This document shows, one piece after another, positions 41,592-51,194 of a DNA stretch of 64,000 nt. The stretch covers positions 1 to 64,000 of the forward strand of contig JAFZHB010000003.1 in the NCBI GenBank assembly GCA_017555105.1. The letters run 5' to 3'. A program made the translations under genes and the position numbers. The notes beneath the pieces are model-generated. The model was not told where the DNA came from. It worked only from the letters and a program-made list of their open reading frames with translations, and did not search any database. This DNA is from Alistipes sp. (GTDB lineage Bacteria; Bacteroidota; Bacteroidia; Bacteroidales; Rikenellaceae). Position 1 is the stretch's first letter. The number at the start of each line of letters is the position of its first letter.

Positions 41592-43223
41592 CTACTTCGC
41601 CTGTAGCTCCTTGATAGCGCGCGTCGTGACGGGATCTACGGGGTGGATGTTGGCGTAGAAGCCGTTATCTTCGAGCACGGTATTGCGACCGATGTAGGCT
41701 CGGAGCTGCGCCTCGATCAGCTTGCGCGAACGCGCAATGTCGCGCTGTCGCGGTGCAACACCTTGACGAGCTGCGTAGGCTACGAACTGCTCTACGAGCG
41801 TGCGGTCGCTGTTGAGCAGCGTAGTCAGTTCGTCGAGCGTCGTGACGGCATTCAGCGCCTCGCGGTGACGATCGGCATACTCGATCGTGTAGCGATAGAG
41901 GATGTTGCGTCCCGATACCTCGATGAAGTAGGGGGTCAGATCGGTCGTGTCAGCCGGAATGAAGAGGTCGGGCATAATGCCGCCACCGCCATAGACCACC
42001 TTGCCTTTCGGCGTGATACGCTTGAGCGAGTCGGCGAAGTGGATCGAATCGGCCGAGAAGAACTCGTTGTTCTCGTAGCGATGCCAGAGGTCGGCCTCAT
42101 ACTCCTCACCCTCGCCGTAGGCGTAGGGCTTTTGGATTGAGCGGCCGGTCGGGGTGTAGTAGCGAGCCGTGGTTAGGCGCAGGGCCGAGCCGTCGGGATA
42201 GCCGATCTGTCGCTGCACGAGACCCTTGCCGAATGAGCGTCGACCGATGATCGTGCCGCGGTCGTTATCTTGGAGTGCGCCGGCCAGGATCTCGCTCGAG
42301 GAGGCGCTGTACTCGTCGATCAAGACGGCCACCTCCATATCTTGCGCCATACCCGTGCCGTTTGCATACTCACTCATACGCGTGCGGTGGCGATCTTCCG
42401 TGTAGACGATGAGCTGCCCCTTATGTAGGAACTCGTTGGCAATCAGGATGGCCTGATCAAGGAAGCCGCCCGAGTTACCGCGCAGGTCGAAGATCACCTT
42501 CTGGATCCCCTCGGCGCGTAGCTTCAAGAGAGCGAGCTGCAACTCGGCGTGCGAGGTGCGTGAGAACTGCCCCAGCTTGATGTAGCCGATCCCATCAGCA
42601 ATAACGAACGAGGCCTCGATGCTCTTGATCGGAATCACACCACGCTCCACTACTACATCGACTAACCCCTCGATGGGGCGACGCTCCAGGGCGAGGCGCA
42701 CCTCCGTGCCACGCGGGCCGCGCAGCCGTTTGACGATCTGGTTTTGGGGAATCTTCTGCCCGGCAACGATCGAGTCGTTGATCTTGATGATGCGATCGCC
42801 GGCCTTCACGCCCGCCTTGTCGCTCGGCCCCTTCGGGATGACATTGAGTACGATGACCGTGTCGGTCGCCATGTTGAAAACAACGCCAATGCCGTCGAAC
42901 TCCCCCTCTAGCGGGTCGTTCATCTCGGCCATCTCCTCGGCCGAGATATAGACTGAGTGGGGATCGAGCTTCTTGAGCAGGATCGGGATCATCTGCTCCA
43001 CGAGTGTATCCATCGGCAGCGAATCGACATACTCACGCTCCAAGAGGGAGAGCGTGTGGGTCAATTTATTCTGCGATACGGCCATCTGCTGCAGCAATCC
43101 GCGCAGACGGTAGGCGCTGTTGTTACGGCCGAGGTAGTTGCCAAAGAGCAGACCTCCGATGATGCCTGCTGCGAGGATCATCGGGAAGAGGAGTACCCGC
43201 AGGCGATTTTTATATTTTCCCAT
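41592..43223 (-). CDS. S41 family C-terminal processing protease
   Basis: This 543-residue periplasmic protease is anchored by an N-terminal helix (about 9-28, VLLFPMILAAGIIGGLLFG). A PDZ domain (about 95-170, GVVFNMATDTVIVLNVIPKGPSDKAGVKAGD) precedes the S41 domain, with FDLRGNSGGFLDQA, the catalytic Ser in YSASSSEILAGALQDN and the Lys in RRSFGKGLVQ. It degrades or trims exported proteins at their C-termini. Its ATG overlaps the DUF3078 stop (TAATG), so it is translationally coupled and possibly serves that outer-membrane protein. Confidence 0.93.
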   Translation of the reverse strand: MGKYKNRLRVLLFPMILAAGIIGGLLFGNYLGRNNSAYRLRGLLQQMAVSQNKLTHTLSLLEREYVDSLPMDTLVEQMIPILLKKLDPHSVYISAEEMAEMNDPLEGEFDGIGVVFNMATDTVIVLNVIPKGPSDKAGVKAGDRIIKINDSIVAGQKIPQNQIVKRLRGPRGTEVRLALERRPIEGLVDVVVERGVIPIKSIEASFVIADGIGYIKLGQFSRTSHAELQLALLKLRAEGIQKVIFDLRGNSGGFLDQAILIANEFLHKGQLIVYTEDRHRTRMSEYANGTGMAQDMEVAVLIDEYSASSSEILAGALQDNDRGTIIGRRSFGKGLVQRQIGYPDGSALRLTTARYYTPTGRSIQKPYAYGEGEEYEADLWHRYENNEFFSADSIHFADSLKRITPKGKVVYGGGGIMPDLFIPADTTDLTPYFIEVSGRNILYRYTIEYADRHREALNAVTTLDELTTLLNSDRTLVEQFVAYAARQGVAPRQRDIARSRKLIEAQLRAYIGRNTVLEDNGFYANIHPVDPVTTRAIKELQAK

Positions 43224-44434
43224 TACTTGTTCTTAAAGGTGTAACTCAAGCCGACGCTGAGCAGGGTCTTGGTCTGCACGCGCACCGTCTGAGAACGGTT
43301 GTAGTAGAGCTGGAACGAGAGCGAGGTGGTCAGGTAGCGCGTAGCGCGGATGTCGACCGTATTCTCCCAGCGTGCCGTGGGGTGGATTGCCAGGCGCGGC
43401 TTGGTCTTGATGTCCTCATCGCCCTTGGCTAGCCAACGGTCGTAGGCGTCGCAATACTCGCTGTAGCTGTTGTACTTGTTGTCGAGTGCGAGGTTGGTGA
43501 TCCAACCGTAGAAGGAGAAGAGGGTGGTGCGGTAGCGGATGTTCTGATCCTCGCCGAACTTGCGGTCGAAGTCGATCTGGATCGACGAACCGCCCTCGTA
43601 GCGGGCGTTCTTGTCGGGATCCTCAATACCGTAGGCGAAGGCCTTCTTGATGCGCTTACCATCCTTGTCAAACTGCTCACGGCGCACCCAGTCGTTCGTG
43701 GCGTAGACGGCCGAGAGGGCGATCGGCGAGAGGTCGACTACGAAAGGTAACTTCCGGTTCGGGCTCTTGAACTTCAAACCAATCGAGAGGTCGAGGTACC
43801 CCGGCGTCATAAAGCTGCTCTTCATATCCTTGCGGCGCTGCTCGGTGCGCGAGAGATAGCCGCGCGCGAGCTGGCTGCGGAACTTGAACGAACCACCGTA
43901 CGACCAGTTCTTTGCCATCTTGAACGAGGGGTCGACCGAGAAGTAGAACTCATCCTGGTTTTTGAACCAGATACCCTCGCGGTCGATATACTCTGCACCA
44001 TTGGCATCCGTCTTGTTCATTTCGACCTTGATGCGGTTGTAGCCAAACTTACCCTCGAACTTCGATTCGAGCGTGAAGAGATCCTTCGTGAAGGTGTGCT
44101 TTACGAAGACATTGGCCACCGTAGCGATCGAGTTATCACCACCCGACACATCGACCCAGGGGTCGTTGTAGGCCGTCACCGAGGCCATCAGGCTACCGGT
44201 CACCTCGAGCGTGTTACGCTCCTTGCGGATGGCGGCACGCTCCGCCTTATGGCGAGCGAGCGAGAAGAACTCGGCATCGGCCGAGGTCTGCTTCATCGTG
44301 TCGCGGAACGACATCTGATTCTGTATCTGCTTTTTGGGCTGCGTCTTCACGGCGTCGATTGTGAACTGTGCAGCGGCGGGAGTGGCGATCATCAGCATCA
44401 CACCTACAACAATTGTACTAAAAAGAGGTTTCAT
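43223..44434 (-). CDS. DUF3078-like outer-membrane beta-barrel protein
   Basis: This 403-residue exported protein has a signal peptide (about 1-22, cleavage AAA-QF) and resembles the Bacteroidota DUF3078 family. The mature part alternates aromatic beta strands (LEVTGSLMASVTAYNDPW, SYGGSFKFRSQLARGYLS) and ends in LLSVGLSYTFKNK, with a near-terminal phenylalanine as in outer-membrane barrels. The function is unknown. Its promoter is the TATATTTG box at 44463-44470. It is coupled to the S41 protease gene by TAATG. Confidence 0.85.
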   Translation of the reverse strand: MKPLFSTIVVGVMLMIATPAAAQFTIDAVKTQPKKQIQNQMSFRDTMKQTSADAEFFSLARHKAERAAIRKERNTLEVTGSLMASVTAYNDPWVDVSGGDNSIATVANVFVKHTFTKDLFTLESKFEGKFGYNRIKVEMNKTDANGAEYIDREGIWFKNQDEFYFSVDPSFKMAKNWSYGGSFKFRSQLARGYLSRTEQRRKDMKSSFMTPGYLDLSIGLKFKSPNRKLPFVVDLSPIALSAVYATNDWVRREQFDKDGKRIKKAFAYGIEDPDKNARYEGGSSIQIDFDRKFGEDQNIRYRTTLFSFYGWITNLALDNKYNSYSEYCDAYDRWLAKGDEDIKTKPRLAIHPTARWENTVDIRATRYLTTSLSFQLYYNRSQTVRVQTKTLLSVGLSYTFKNK

Positions 44435-44462
44435 CTCGCTGTCTTTTTATGATCTTTCTACG

Positions 44463-44470
44463 CAAATATA
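44463..44470 (-). promoter_or_regulatory. -7 box of the DUF3078-ctpA operon
   Basis: Minus strand TATATTTG, 28 nt upstream of the ATG at 44434. Confidence 0.6.
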
Positions 44471-44506
44471 CAAATTATAATTTAGATAACGGGGTGCAGT
44501 TCGTCC

Positions 44507-44541
44507 AAAAAAAAGAGTGACACCCGATTCGGATGCCACTC
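44507..44541 (-). terminator. intrinsic terminator of deoC
   Basis: Minus-strand stem GAGTGGCATCCG / CGGGTGTCACTC followed by eight Ts, 40 nt after the deoC stop. Confidence 0.8.
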
Positions 44542-44580
44542 ATCTTGCTTATCGAAATGCGATAGCTCTTCGTGCAGATC

Positions 44581-45459
44581 TTAGTAGTATTTCACGGGCG
44601 AACCTTCGATTGCCGTCAGCAGGGCATTGGCCACCGACGAAGCACCGATGCGGAAGAGCTCGGGCGTGAGCCACTCGGCGCCGAGCACCTCCTCCACGAT
44701 CGTGTAGTAGAGGGCTGCATCCTCAGCCGAACGAACACCACCGGCTGCCTTGAAGCCGATCTTCTTGCCCGTCTTCTCATAGTAGTCGCGGATTGCCTGG
44801 CACATCACTACAGCGGCCTCGGGCGTAGCTGCCACATCGATCTTACCGGTCGAGGTCTTCACGAAGTCGGCGCCGGCAAACATCGAGAGGAGCGATGCCT
44901 TGCGGATCAGCTCGGGCGTCTTGAGTGCACCCGACTCGATGATCACCTTCAGCACCACATCCTCGCCACACTCGCCAACCAAGACCTCCACCTCGGCAGC
45001 AGCCTCGTCGTAGCCACCCGTCAGCATCTTGCCCACATTCAGCACGATGTCGATCTCATCGGCGCCATTCTCGATGGCCATAGCCGTTTCGAGAGCCTTC
45101 ACCTCGAGGAAGGTCTGCGAAGCGGGGAAGCCGCCCGAGACGCTCGTGATGCGCATCGGCGTGCCATCCACTGCTAGACCAACGGTCTCGACAAACGACG
45201 GATAGACGCAGATCGAAGCCACATTCGGAATGTGGGGGAAGGCCTGGTAGAAGGCTGCAGCCTTGCGGGCAAACTCAGTTACCGACTCCACAGAGTCGTT
45301 GCACGACAGCGTCGTGAGGTCGATCGTCGAGTAGCAGAACTTATAGACATCGACCGTGCAGTTCTTTGCGGAGAGCTCTTTGATGCGGGCTACCTCCTGA
45401 TCTACCTGCTCAGCCGACCACGCGGGAGCATACTCGTTGAGTTGATTTGCGTATTCCAT
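44581..45459 (-). CDS. deoC: deoxyribose-phosphate aldolase
   Basis: DeoC cleaves 2-deoxyribose 5-phosphate to glyceraldehyde 3-phosphate and acetaldehyde in deoxynucleoside catabolism. The 292-residue class I aldolase has the Schiff-base Lys in ADFVKTSTGK, the second active-site Lys in GFKAAGGVRS, and the Asp of ADEIDIVLNVG. The start is the ATG at 45459 (MEYANQLNEY), not a GTG 9 nt upstream; it lies 17 nt below a TATTTTTG box. No other nucleoside gene is adjacent. Confidence 0.95.
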   Translation of the reverse strand: MEYANQLNEYAPAWSAEQVDQEVARIKELSAKNCTVDVYKFCYSTIDLTTLSCNDSVESVTEFARKAAAFYQAFPHIPNVASICVYPSFVETVGLAVDGTPMRITSVSGGFPASQTFLEVKALETAMAIENGADEIDIVLNVGKMLTGGYDEAAAEVEVLVGECGEDVVLKVIIESGALKTPELIRKASLLSMFAGADFVKTSTGKIDVAATPEAAVVMCQAIRDYYEKTGKKIGFKAAGGVRSAEDAALYYTIVEEVLGAEWLTPELFRIGASSVANALLTAIEGSPVKYY

Positions 45460-45476
45460 AGTGTGCACAGTTTTTA

Positions 45477-45484
45477 CAAAAATA
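45477..45484 (-). promoter_or_regulatory. -7 box of deoC
   Basis: Minus strand TATTTTTG, 17 nt before the ATG. Confidence 0.6.
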
Positions 45485-45558
45485 GTGAAAATTTTAGAAA
45501 AACAAGCGCTGCAAGGCTAAAAAACGCCGGCGGAGGCGCGATGTGATACCTATTATAA

Positions 45559-45590
45559 TAAAAAAAGGAGGAGCCTTTTGGGCTCCCCCT
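45559..45590 (-). terminator. intrinsic terminator of the OmpA/TPR lipoprotein gene
   Basis: Minus-strand stem GGGGGAGCC-CAAAA-GGCTCCTCC (one G-U pair on this strand), then seven Ts. Confidence 0.82.
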
Positions 45591-45614
45591 TCGGAAGTGG
45601 CTCTTCGCCGCTCC

Positions 45615-47339
45615 TTATTTGATTACCTTCTCCAAGAGAATGTCGTTCTTGGCCTTAGCCTCCAACTCCGGGTTCTTCTTGATGGCGCTGTTGAGCTGAG
45701 CCTTAGCCTCTACGAGCTGACCCTGCTTTGCAGCGATTACGGCACGCAGGTAGTCAGCGTCAGCCGACTTGTCCTGTGCGATAGCCTTCTGAGCAGCCGT
45801 CAGGTCGTTGTTCATCACAGCAGCGATGGCAGCGTTGTAGCCCTCGAGCTGCTTGGCAGCAGCCGTGTAGTTACCCTCTGCAGCAGCAACAGCAGCCTTA
45901 GCCTCTGCGTCTACAGCAGCAACATACTTCTTAGCCTCAGCCGTCTTGCCGTTAGCCAGGTTAGCCAGCAGCAGGTTCTTGTTCAGTGCGCTCGATGCGT
46001 CGAACTTGGCAGCCTTCTCGAATGCCTTGAGCGCGAGCTCGTCAGCATCCATCTTCGTCAGCGCTACACCCAGGTTGTTGTATACGCGAGCGTCATCGTA
46101 CGACTTAGCGGCAGCGGTCAGGATCTTCACCTGCATCTCCGGATCCTCGGTCAGCGACTCGGCGGCGTAGAGGTACTCCTCCACGGTCAGCGTCTTGCCG
46201 GCAGCGAAGAGCTGCATGATCTCAGCGTCGGTGTTGCCCTGGATGTCCGTGCTGTTGATGATCTGAGCACGACGCAGTTCGGGCAGGATCTCGCTCTTGA
46301 GCTCCGAGAATACCGACGAGAGGTTCTTGATCTCGTTCTCGCGCTCTGCGGGCGAGTTGTAGAGGCTCAGTACCTGCAGAATGAGGTTCTTATCCTTGAT
46401 GTTCGACTGCTCAACCAGCTCCTTGAAGCCGTCCCAGTCCTCACCATAAGCGGCAGCGTCTACCTCCAGACCCGTGTTCTCCAGCAGTACCTCAACGATC
46501 TCCTTCGACGACTCGCTACGAGCCTTCGAGAGCTTGTCGTTGTACTTCTCCGGACCATCGGGCGAAGCGTAACCCTTCACCGAGATGTTCTGCGTAGCGC
46601 GGTTATTCTCGAGCTTGTTGTCAACATCCGTGCGGAAGATATCCAGGTTGGCGTTGCGACGGTTCTCCTTCGTGATCTTCGACGAGTTGATCGCATAGAG
46701 CATGTCGGTCTTCGTTACCGTCGTGGTTACCTTCTTGTAGTTGTTGGCCATCACCTCCATGATGTCACCGTACTTGATATCCTTCTGCAGCGTGTTCAGA
46801 CCGTAAGCAACCGTCAGACCGAACTGCTGACGCAGTGCGCGAGCGGCCTTGCCACCCTCCTCGAGGATCTGCTGCTCGGCCTTCGTCGGCAGAGCACCGT
46901 TGTTCAGGTTTACGATCGTGAACTCCTTGCAAGCACCCTTCGGGCACTTGATCTCGGCGCGGAGCTGCAACTCGCAACGCTCCATACCCTCAACATAGTT
47001 GAAAACAACATGCTGCGTGAAGTTGCCACCCAGTTCGCTTACGGCCGTGTAGTTGTCCTGGACCTTCTCGCCCTGGAAGAACTTCGTCGTACCGGCTACC
47101 TCACCGTCGGCGTATACCAGCACGGGGGTTACCTTCAAGACAGCCTTGGCGTTGAAATACTCCGCCGGGAAGGCTACATGGATGTCAGCCTCGATCTGGC
47201 CGTTGTTCAGTACAAGAACCTCCGGCGTGGTCGTGATCTTCACGGCGTCCTGGTTCTTCGACATCTGCTTAAAGCAGTTGCAACCCATCATCAGGGCAGC
47301 TGCTGCGAGCACAAAGCTCAGCTTCAGAATCTGTTTCAT
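45615..47339 (-). CDS. OmpA-like/TPR lipoprotein
   Basis: This 574-residue predicted lipoprotein has lipobox MMGC (Cys20). The first half is beta-rich (about 30-190). Residues about 215-300 contain an OmpA-like segment, NISVKGYASPDGPEKYNDKLSKAR, resembling the peptidoglycan-binding region. The C-terminal third (about 385-574) is helical with TPR-like repeats (YNNLGVALTKMDADELALKAFEKAA) and very Ala-rich. It probably links the outer membrane to peptidoglycan and acts as a scaffold; this is family-level inference. It follows pnp by 26 nt. Confidence 0.8.
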   Translation of the reverse strand: MKQILKLSFVLAAAALMMGCNCFKQMSKNQDAVKITTTPEVLVLNNGQIEADIHVAFPAEYFNAKAVLKVTPVLVYADGEVAGTTKFFQGEKVQDNYTAVSELGGNFTQHVVFNYVEGMERCELQLRAEIKCPKGACKEFTIVNLNNGALPTKAEQQILEEGGKAARALRQQFGLTVAYGLNTLQKDIKYGDIMEVMANNYKKVTTTVTKTDMLYAINSSKITKENRRNANLDIFRTDVDNKLENNRATQNISVKGYASPDGPEKYNDKLSKARSESSKEIVEVLLENTGLEVDAAAYGEDWDGFKELVEQSNIKDKNLILQVLSLYNSPAERENEIKNLSSVFSELKSEILPELRRAQIINSTDIQGNTDAEIMQLFAAGKTLTVEEYLYAAESLTEDPEMQVKILTAAAKSYDDARVYNNLGVALTKMDADELALKAFEKAAKFDASSALNKNLLLANLANGKTAEAKKYVAAVDAEAKAAVAAAEGNYTAAAKQLEGYNAAIAAVMNNDLTAAQKAIAQDKSADADYLRAVIAAKQGQLVEAKAQLNSAIKKNPELEAKAKNDILLEKVIK

Positions 47340-47365
47340 GTTTGTGTTCGTATTAACTTTGTTTA

Positions 47366-49597
47366 TTACTCCTTGTGATCTTTGTGGTCGTTGCGGGGAC
47401 GACGGTCGCCACGCTCACCACGCTCGGGGCGGGGACGACGCTCACGCTCTACATAACCCTCGGGCTTCGGAAGCAGTACCTTGCGCGAGAGACGCAGCTT
47501 GCCGGTCTTCTCGTCCAGGCCGATGAGCTTCACATCGATCTCGTCACCCTCCTTGATACCCGTCTCGTCCATCGTCTCGAAACGCTTGTAGTCGATCTCC
47601 GAGATGTGGAGCAGAGCATCCTTGCCCGGCATGATCTCTACGAAAGCACCGAAAGCAACGATCGAGCGAACCTTACCGTGGTAGGTCTCACCCACCTCAG
47701 GGATAGCAACGATTGCCTTAATGCGGTTCAGCGCACCATCCAGCGCCTCCTTGTCAACACCGAAGATGTCAACAATACCCTTGTTGTCAACCTCCGTGAT
47801 CGTGATCGTCGTGTTGGTGGTCTTCTGAATGTCCTGGATCACCTTACCGCCGGGGCCGATAACAGCACCGATCATATCCTGCGGGATGGTGATCTGTACG
47901 ATGCGCGGTACAAACTCGCGGTAGTCCTCACGCGGCTCGGCGATCGTCTCGGTGATCTTGCCCAGGATGTGGAGGCGACCCTTGCGAGCCTGCTCCAGAG
48001 CGGCAGCCAACACCTCATACGAAAGACCGTCAACCTTGATATCCATCTGCGTAGCGGTGATACCGTCAGCCGTACCCGTTACCTTGAAGTCCATATCGCC
48101 CAGGTGGTCCTCATCGCCCAAGATGTCCGAGAGAACAGCCCACTTGCCCGATGCCGAATCCGAGATCAGACCCATAGCGATACCCGATACGGGCTTCTTG
48201 ATCTTTACACCGGCATCCATCAGAGCCAGCGTACCGGCGCAAACCGTAGCCATCGACGACGAACCGTTCGACTCCAGGATGTCCGAAACCACGCGTACTG
48301 CGTAGGGGTTCTCCTCGCCCAGCGGAATCATCGGCTTCAGGGCACGCCATGCCAGGTGACCGTGACCGATCTCGCGACGCGACAGACCGCGCGATGCCTT
48401 GGCCTCGCCGGTCGAGAAGGGCGGGAAGTTGTAGTGCAGCACGAACTGCTCCGTGCCCTGTACGAGCACCTCGTCCTTCACCTTCTCGTCGAGCTTCGTA
48501 CCGAGCGTAACGGTCGTCAGCGACTGCGTCTCACCACGCGTGAAGATGGCCGAACCGTGAGCGCAGGGCAGGTAGCCTACCTCGCACCAGATCGGGCGGA
48601 TCTCGTCGGTCTTACGGCCGTCGAGGCGCTTGCCCTCATCGAGGATCATGTTGCGCATAGCCTTCTTCTGAACATCGTCGTGGAAGTATTTGTGGATCAG
48701 CGAAGCCTTCTCCTCGAGCTCCTCCTCCGTGAAGCGGGCAGCGAACTCAGCCTCCAAGTTGTTGAAGAGCTCCTCGCGCTCGTGCTTCATCGTGCCGCTC
48801 GTAGCGATGGCGTAAGCCTTGTCGTAGAGCTCCGTGATGATCGTCTGACGCAGCTCCTCGTCGTTTACCTCGTGGCAGTACTCGCGCTTTACATCCTTGC
48901 CGAGCTCCTTCATCAGCTCGATCTGTACGGCGCAGTGCTTCTTGATCTCCTCGTGAGCGAACTTGATGGCGCCGAGCATAACCTCCTCCGACACCTCCTT
49001 CATCTCACCCTCGACCATCAGGATGTTGTCGATCGTACCACCGACCATGATGTCGAGATCGCACTCTGCCATCTCCGAGAAGCCCGGGTTGATGGCGTAC
49101 TCGCCGTTCTTGCGTACGACGCGTACCTCCGAGATCGGGCCACCGAACGGAATGTCCGATACGGCAAGAGCGGCCGATGCTGCCAGACCGGCCAGTGCAT
49201 CGGGCTGAATATCCTTCTCGGCCGAGATCAGGTTAACCGTAACATAAACCTCGGCGTGATAATCCGACGGGAAGAGGGGACGCAGTGCGCGGTCGATCAG
49301 ACGGGCCGTCAGCACCTCGGCATCATTAGCCTTACCCTCACGCTTCATGAAACCGCCCGGATAGCGACCACACGAAGCATACTTCTCTTTGTACTCTACC
49401 TGCAACGGCATGAAATCCGTGTCGGGTTTAGCATCCTTTGCGGCCACAACCGTACCGAGCAACATCGTGCCGCCCATCTTGACGACAACCGAACCGTCGG
49501 CCTGCTTGGCCAGCTTGCCCGTTTCGATCTCGATCACGCGACCATCAGCCAGCGTAATCTCCTTACGGACAGCATTGTACAGCTTGTTTTCTTCCAT
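47366..49597 (-). CDS. pnp: polyribonucleotide nucleotidyltransferase
   Basis: PNPase degrades RNA 3' to 5' phosphorolytically. The 743-residue protein has two RNase PH domains (about 15-140 and 325-465; [23 protein letters not shown] and [23 protein letters not shown]), a KH domain with the GxxG loop IGPGGKVIQ, and an S1 domain (about 640-705; [20 protein letters not shown]). It ends in an Arg/Glu-rich tail. It lies downstream of rpsO as in many bacteria, with a stable hairpin between them. Confidence 0.97.
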   Translation of the reverse strand: MEENKLYNAVRKEITLADGRVIEIETGKLAKQADGSVVVKMGGTMLLGTVVAAKDAKPDTDFMPLQVEYKEKYASCGRYPGGFMKREGKANDAEVLTARLIDRALRPLFPSDYHAEVYVTVNLISAEKDIQPDALAGLAASAALAVSDIPFGGPISEVRVVRKNGEYAINPGFSEMAECDLDIMVGGTIDNILMVEGEMKEVSEEVMLGAIKFAHEEIKKHCAVQIELMKELGKDVKREYCHEVNDEELRQTIITELYDKAYAIATSGTMKHEREELFNNLEAEFAARFTEEELEEKASLIHKYFHDDVQKKAMRNMILDEGKRLDGRKTDEIRPIWCEVGYLPCAHGSAIFTRGETQSLTTVTLGTKLDEKVKDEVLVQGTEQFVLHYNFPPFSTGEAKASRGLSRREIGHGHLAWRALKPMIPLGEENPYAVRVVSDILESNGSSSMATVCAGTLALMDAGVKIKKPVSGIAMGLISDSASGKWAVLSDILGDEDHLGDMDFKVTGTADGITATQMDIKVDGLSYEVLAAALEQARKGRLHILGKITETIAEPREDYREFVPRIVQITIPQDMIGAVIGPGGKVIQDIQKTTNTTITITEVDNKGIVDIFGVDKEALDGALNRIKAIVAIPEVGETYHGKVRSIVAFGAFVEIMPGKDALLHISEIDYKRFETMDETGIKEGDEIDVKLIGLDEKTGKLRLSRKVLLPKPEGYVERERRPRPERGERGDRRPRNDHKDHKE

Positions 49598-49643
49598 TTT
49601 CTTCTTTTTTCCTCTATAGTGTGTAAATCGTTGATTTCTTTAC

Positions 49644-49684
49644 GAAAATGAAGGCAACCCCTTGCGGGAATTGCCCTCATTTCT
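49644..49684 (-). promoter_or_regulatory. rpsO-pnp intergenic hairpin
   Basis: Minus-strand stem AAATGAGGGCAA / TTGCCTTCATTT with an inner CCC-GCAA-GGG, without a clean U-run. It resembles in position the RNase III-processed hairpin of the E. coli rpsO-pnp transcript, which controls pnp. Confidence 0.6.
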
Positions 49685-49695
49685 TCCTCGGCGGA

Positions 49696-49968
49696 TTACT
49701 TGCGGAGGTTGAGCTTCTTGATAATCGCGCGGTAACGCTCGATGTCGATCTCCTTCAAGTACTCCAACAACTGGCGACGCTTACCGATCATACGCAACAT
49801 GGCGCGCTGCGTACCGAAGTCGTGACGGTTGTTCTTGAGGTGCTCGGTAAGGTGGGCAATACGGTACGAAAACAAGGCAATCTGGCTCTCGGGCGAACCC
49901 GTATCCGTGTTAGACTTGCCGTACTGACCGAAAAGCTCCTGCTTTTTCTCTGCTGTTAAATAAGCCAT
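49696..49968 (-). CDS. rpsO: 30S ribosomal protein S15
   Basis: uS15 is an early-binding 16S protein at the central junction. The 90-residue product has the hallmarks TGSPESQIALFSYRIAHLTEHLK and RAMLRMIGKRRQLLEYL, a normal length. The gene is expressed from TACCTTTG at 50043-50050, with a folded leader of about 70 nt that could be a self-binding site. pnp follows 98 nt later. Confidence 0.98.
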   Translation of the reverse strand: MAYLTAEKKQELFGQYGKSNTDTGSPESQIALFSYRIAHLTEHLKNNRHDFGTQRAMLRMIGKRRQLLEYLKEIDIERYRAIIKKLNLRK

Positions 49969-49998
49969 AATTTTTTGATGATTATTTAAGTTCCACTC

Positions 49999-50050
49999 TA
50001 CGACGCATTCCCCTTACTACGGAATAGCGCCAGAGCGTCGCGCAAAGGTA
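49999..50050 (-). promoter_or_regulatory. rpsO promoter and structured leader
   Basis: The minus-strand -7 box TACCTTTG (50043-50050) is followed by sequence that can pair GCGACGC (50035-50041) with GCGTCGT (50000-50006), enclosing an ATTCC/GGAAT stem (50007-50011 with 50021-50025). The outer stem depends on where transcription starts. Confidence 0.5.
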
Positions 50051-50147
50051 CAAATTAATTTGTAAATCAAGCGGTAAAACCTCAAATTTTTCGCTACTTT
50101 TTTACGCTTTTTTGAGGGAGAGCTTGCGAAAAACCGAAGGAATGTTG

Positions 50148-50155
50148 TATTTTTG
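50148..50155 (+). promoter_or_regulatory. -7 box of apbE
   Basis: TATTTTTG, 20 nt before the ATG at 50176; it is back to back with the rpsO promoter. Confidence 0.6.
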
Positions 50156-50175
50156 CAGAAAAATAGTTGAAATCT

Positions 50176-51177
50176 ATGCGCAAACGACGCCTGATTGTCC
50201 TGCTCGGACTCCTTCTTGTGGCGGGGGCTTGTACCCCTCCGGCAACCTATCGTGTGGTGGAAGGAACGATGCTTGGCACGACGCTCCGCATCGTGGCTCA
50301 GACGCCGACCGATGCGGCCGATCTCTATCGCGAGGCGATGCGCGTCGATCGCGAGGCAAAGGCCTCAATGTCGCTCTTCGACGAGCGCTCCCTGCTGAAC
50401 CGCTTGAACCGCTCGGAGACCGATTCGCTCGATCGTCATATTGCCTTCAACATCCTTTTAGCAGACTCGCTGAGCCGTCTCTCGGGGGGCGCCTATGATA
50501 TCACGATCGCACCCCTGACGCGTGCGTGGGGATTTGCCGGTCGCGAGGCCGATCGTCGGCCGAATGTGGACTCGCTGCTGCAGTTTGTCGGCTACGAGAA
50601 GGTGCGCATTGAGGGCGATCGCTTGGTGAAGAGCGATCCGCGCGTGCAACTCGATCTGAACTCGATCGCCAAAGGGTATACGGTGGATCTCCTGGCGGAG
50701 ATGCTCGAGGAGCAGGGGGTGGAGAACTACCTGGTTGATGTGGGTGGCGAGGTGCGCTGCCGCGGTGTGAATCGCTCGGGAAATGCTTGGCGCATCGGTA
50801 TTGAGACGCCGTTTGATGGGAATATGACCAATGGGGAGCATATCCAGCAACGCATCGCGCTGGGTGAGGGCGCTTTGGCTACCTCGGGAAACTACCGTCG
50901 CTTCTACCTCGATGCCGAGGGGCGCAAGGTGGCGCATACGATCGACCCCCACACGGGTTACAGCACCCTCTCGCGGTTGCTCTCGGCTACGGTGGTAGCT
51001 CCTTCGTGTGCCGAGGCGGATGCCCTCTGTACGATGCTCATGGCACTCGGTGCCGAGCGTGCAGTGGCCTTTGCGGAGGCACATCCGGCCCTGCCCGTTT
51101 ATCTGATCTTCTCCTCCGACACGGAGCAGGAGTATGAGGAGTACTACTCCGAGGCGATGCGTGAGCGTATGTTATAA
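50176..51177 (+). CDS. apbE: FAD:protein FMN transferase (ApbE), lipoprotein
   Basis: ApbE covalently attaches FMN to Thr/Ser of flavoproteins such as NqrB/NqrC and RnfG. The 333-residue protein has a lipoprotein signal (lipobox VAGAC, Cys18), the family core DLNSIAKGYTVDLLAEML and YLVDVGGEVRCRG, and the Mg/FAD region HTIDPHTGYS followed by SATVVAPSCAEADALCTMLM. I chose the ATG at 50176 rather than a TTG 9 nt upstream. No Nqr/Rnf genes are adjacent, so the target is encoded elsewhere. It is followed 17 nt later by the lipid-kinase-like gene. Confidence 0.94.
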   Translation: MRKRRLIVLLGLLLVAGACTPPATYRVVEGTMLGTTLRIVAQTPTDAADLYREAMRVDREAKASMSLFDERSLLNRLNRSETDSLDRHIAFNILLADSLSRLSGGAYDITIAPLTRAWGFAGREADRRPNVDSLLQFVGYEKVRIEGDRLVKSDPRVQLDLNSIAKGYTVDLLAEMLEEQGVENYLVDVGGEVRCRGVNRSGNAWRIGIETPFDGNMTNGEHIQQRIALGEGALATSGNYRRFYLDAEGRKVAHTIDPHTGYSTLSRLLSATVVAPSCAEADALCTMLMALGAERAVAFAEAHPALPVYLIFSSDTEQEYEEYYSEAMRERML

Positions 51178-51194
51178 AAAGATCAAGAAGAGGC

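Noticed and set aside
47375-49651. A 758-codon open frame antisense to pnp, and similar long antisense frames over the debranching, GT/GH57 and DUF3078 genes
   Set aside because: Same codon-bias shadow effect; no promoter or recognisable domains on that strand.
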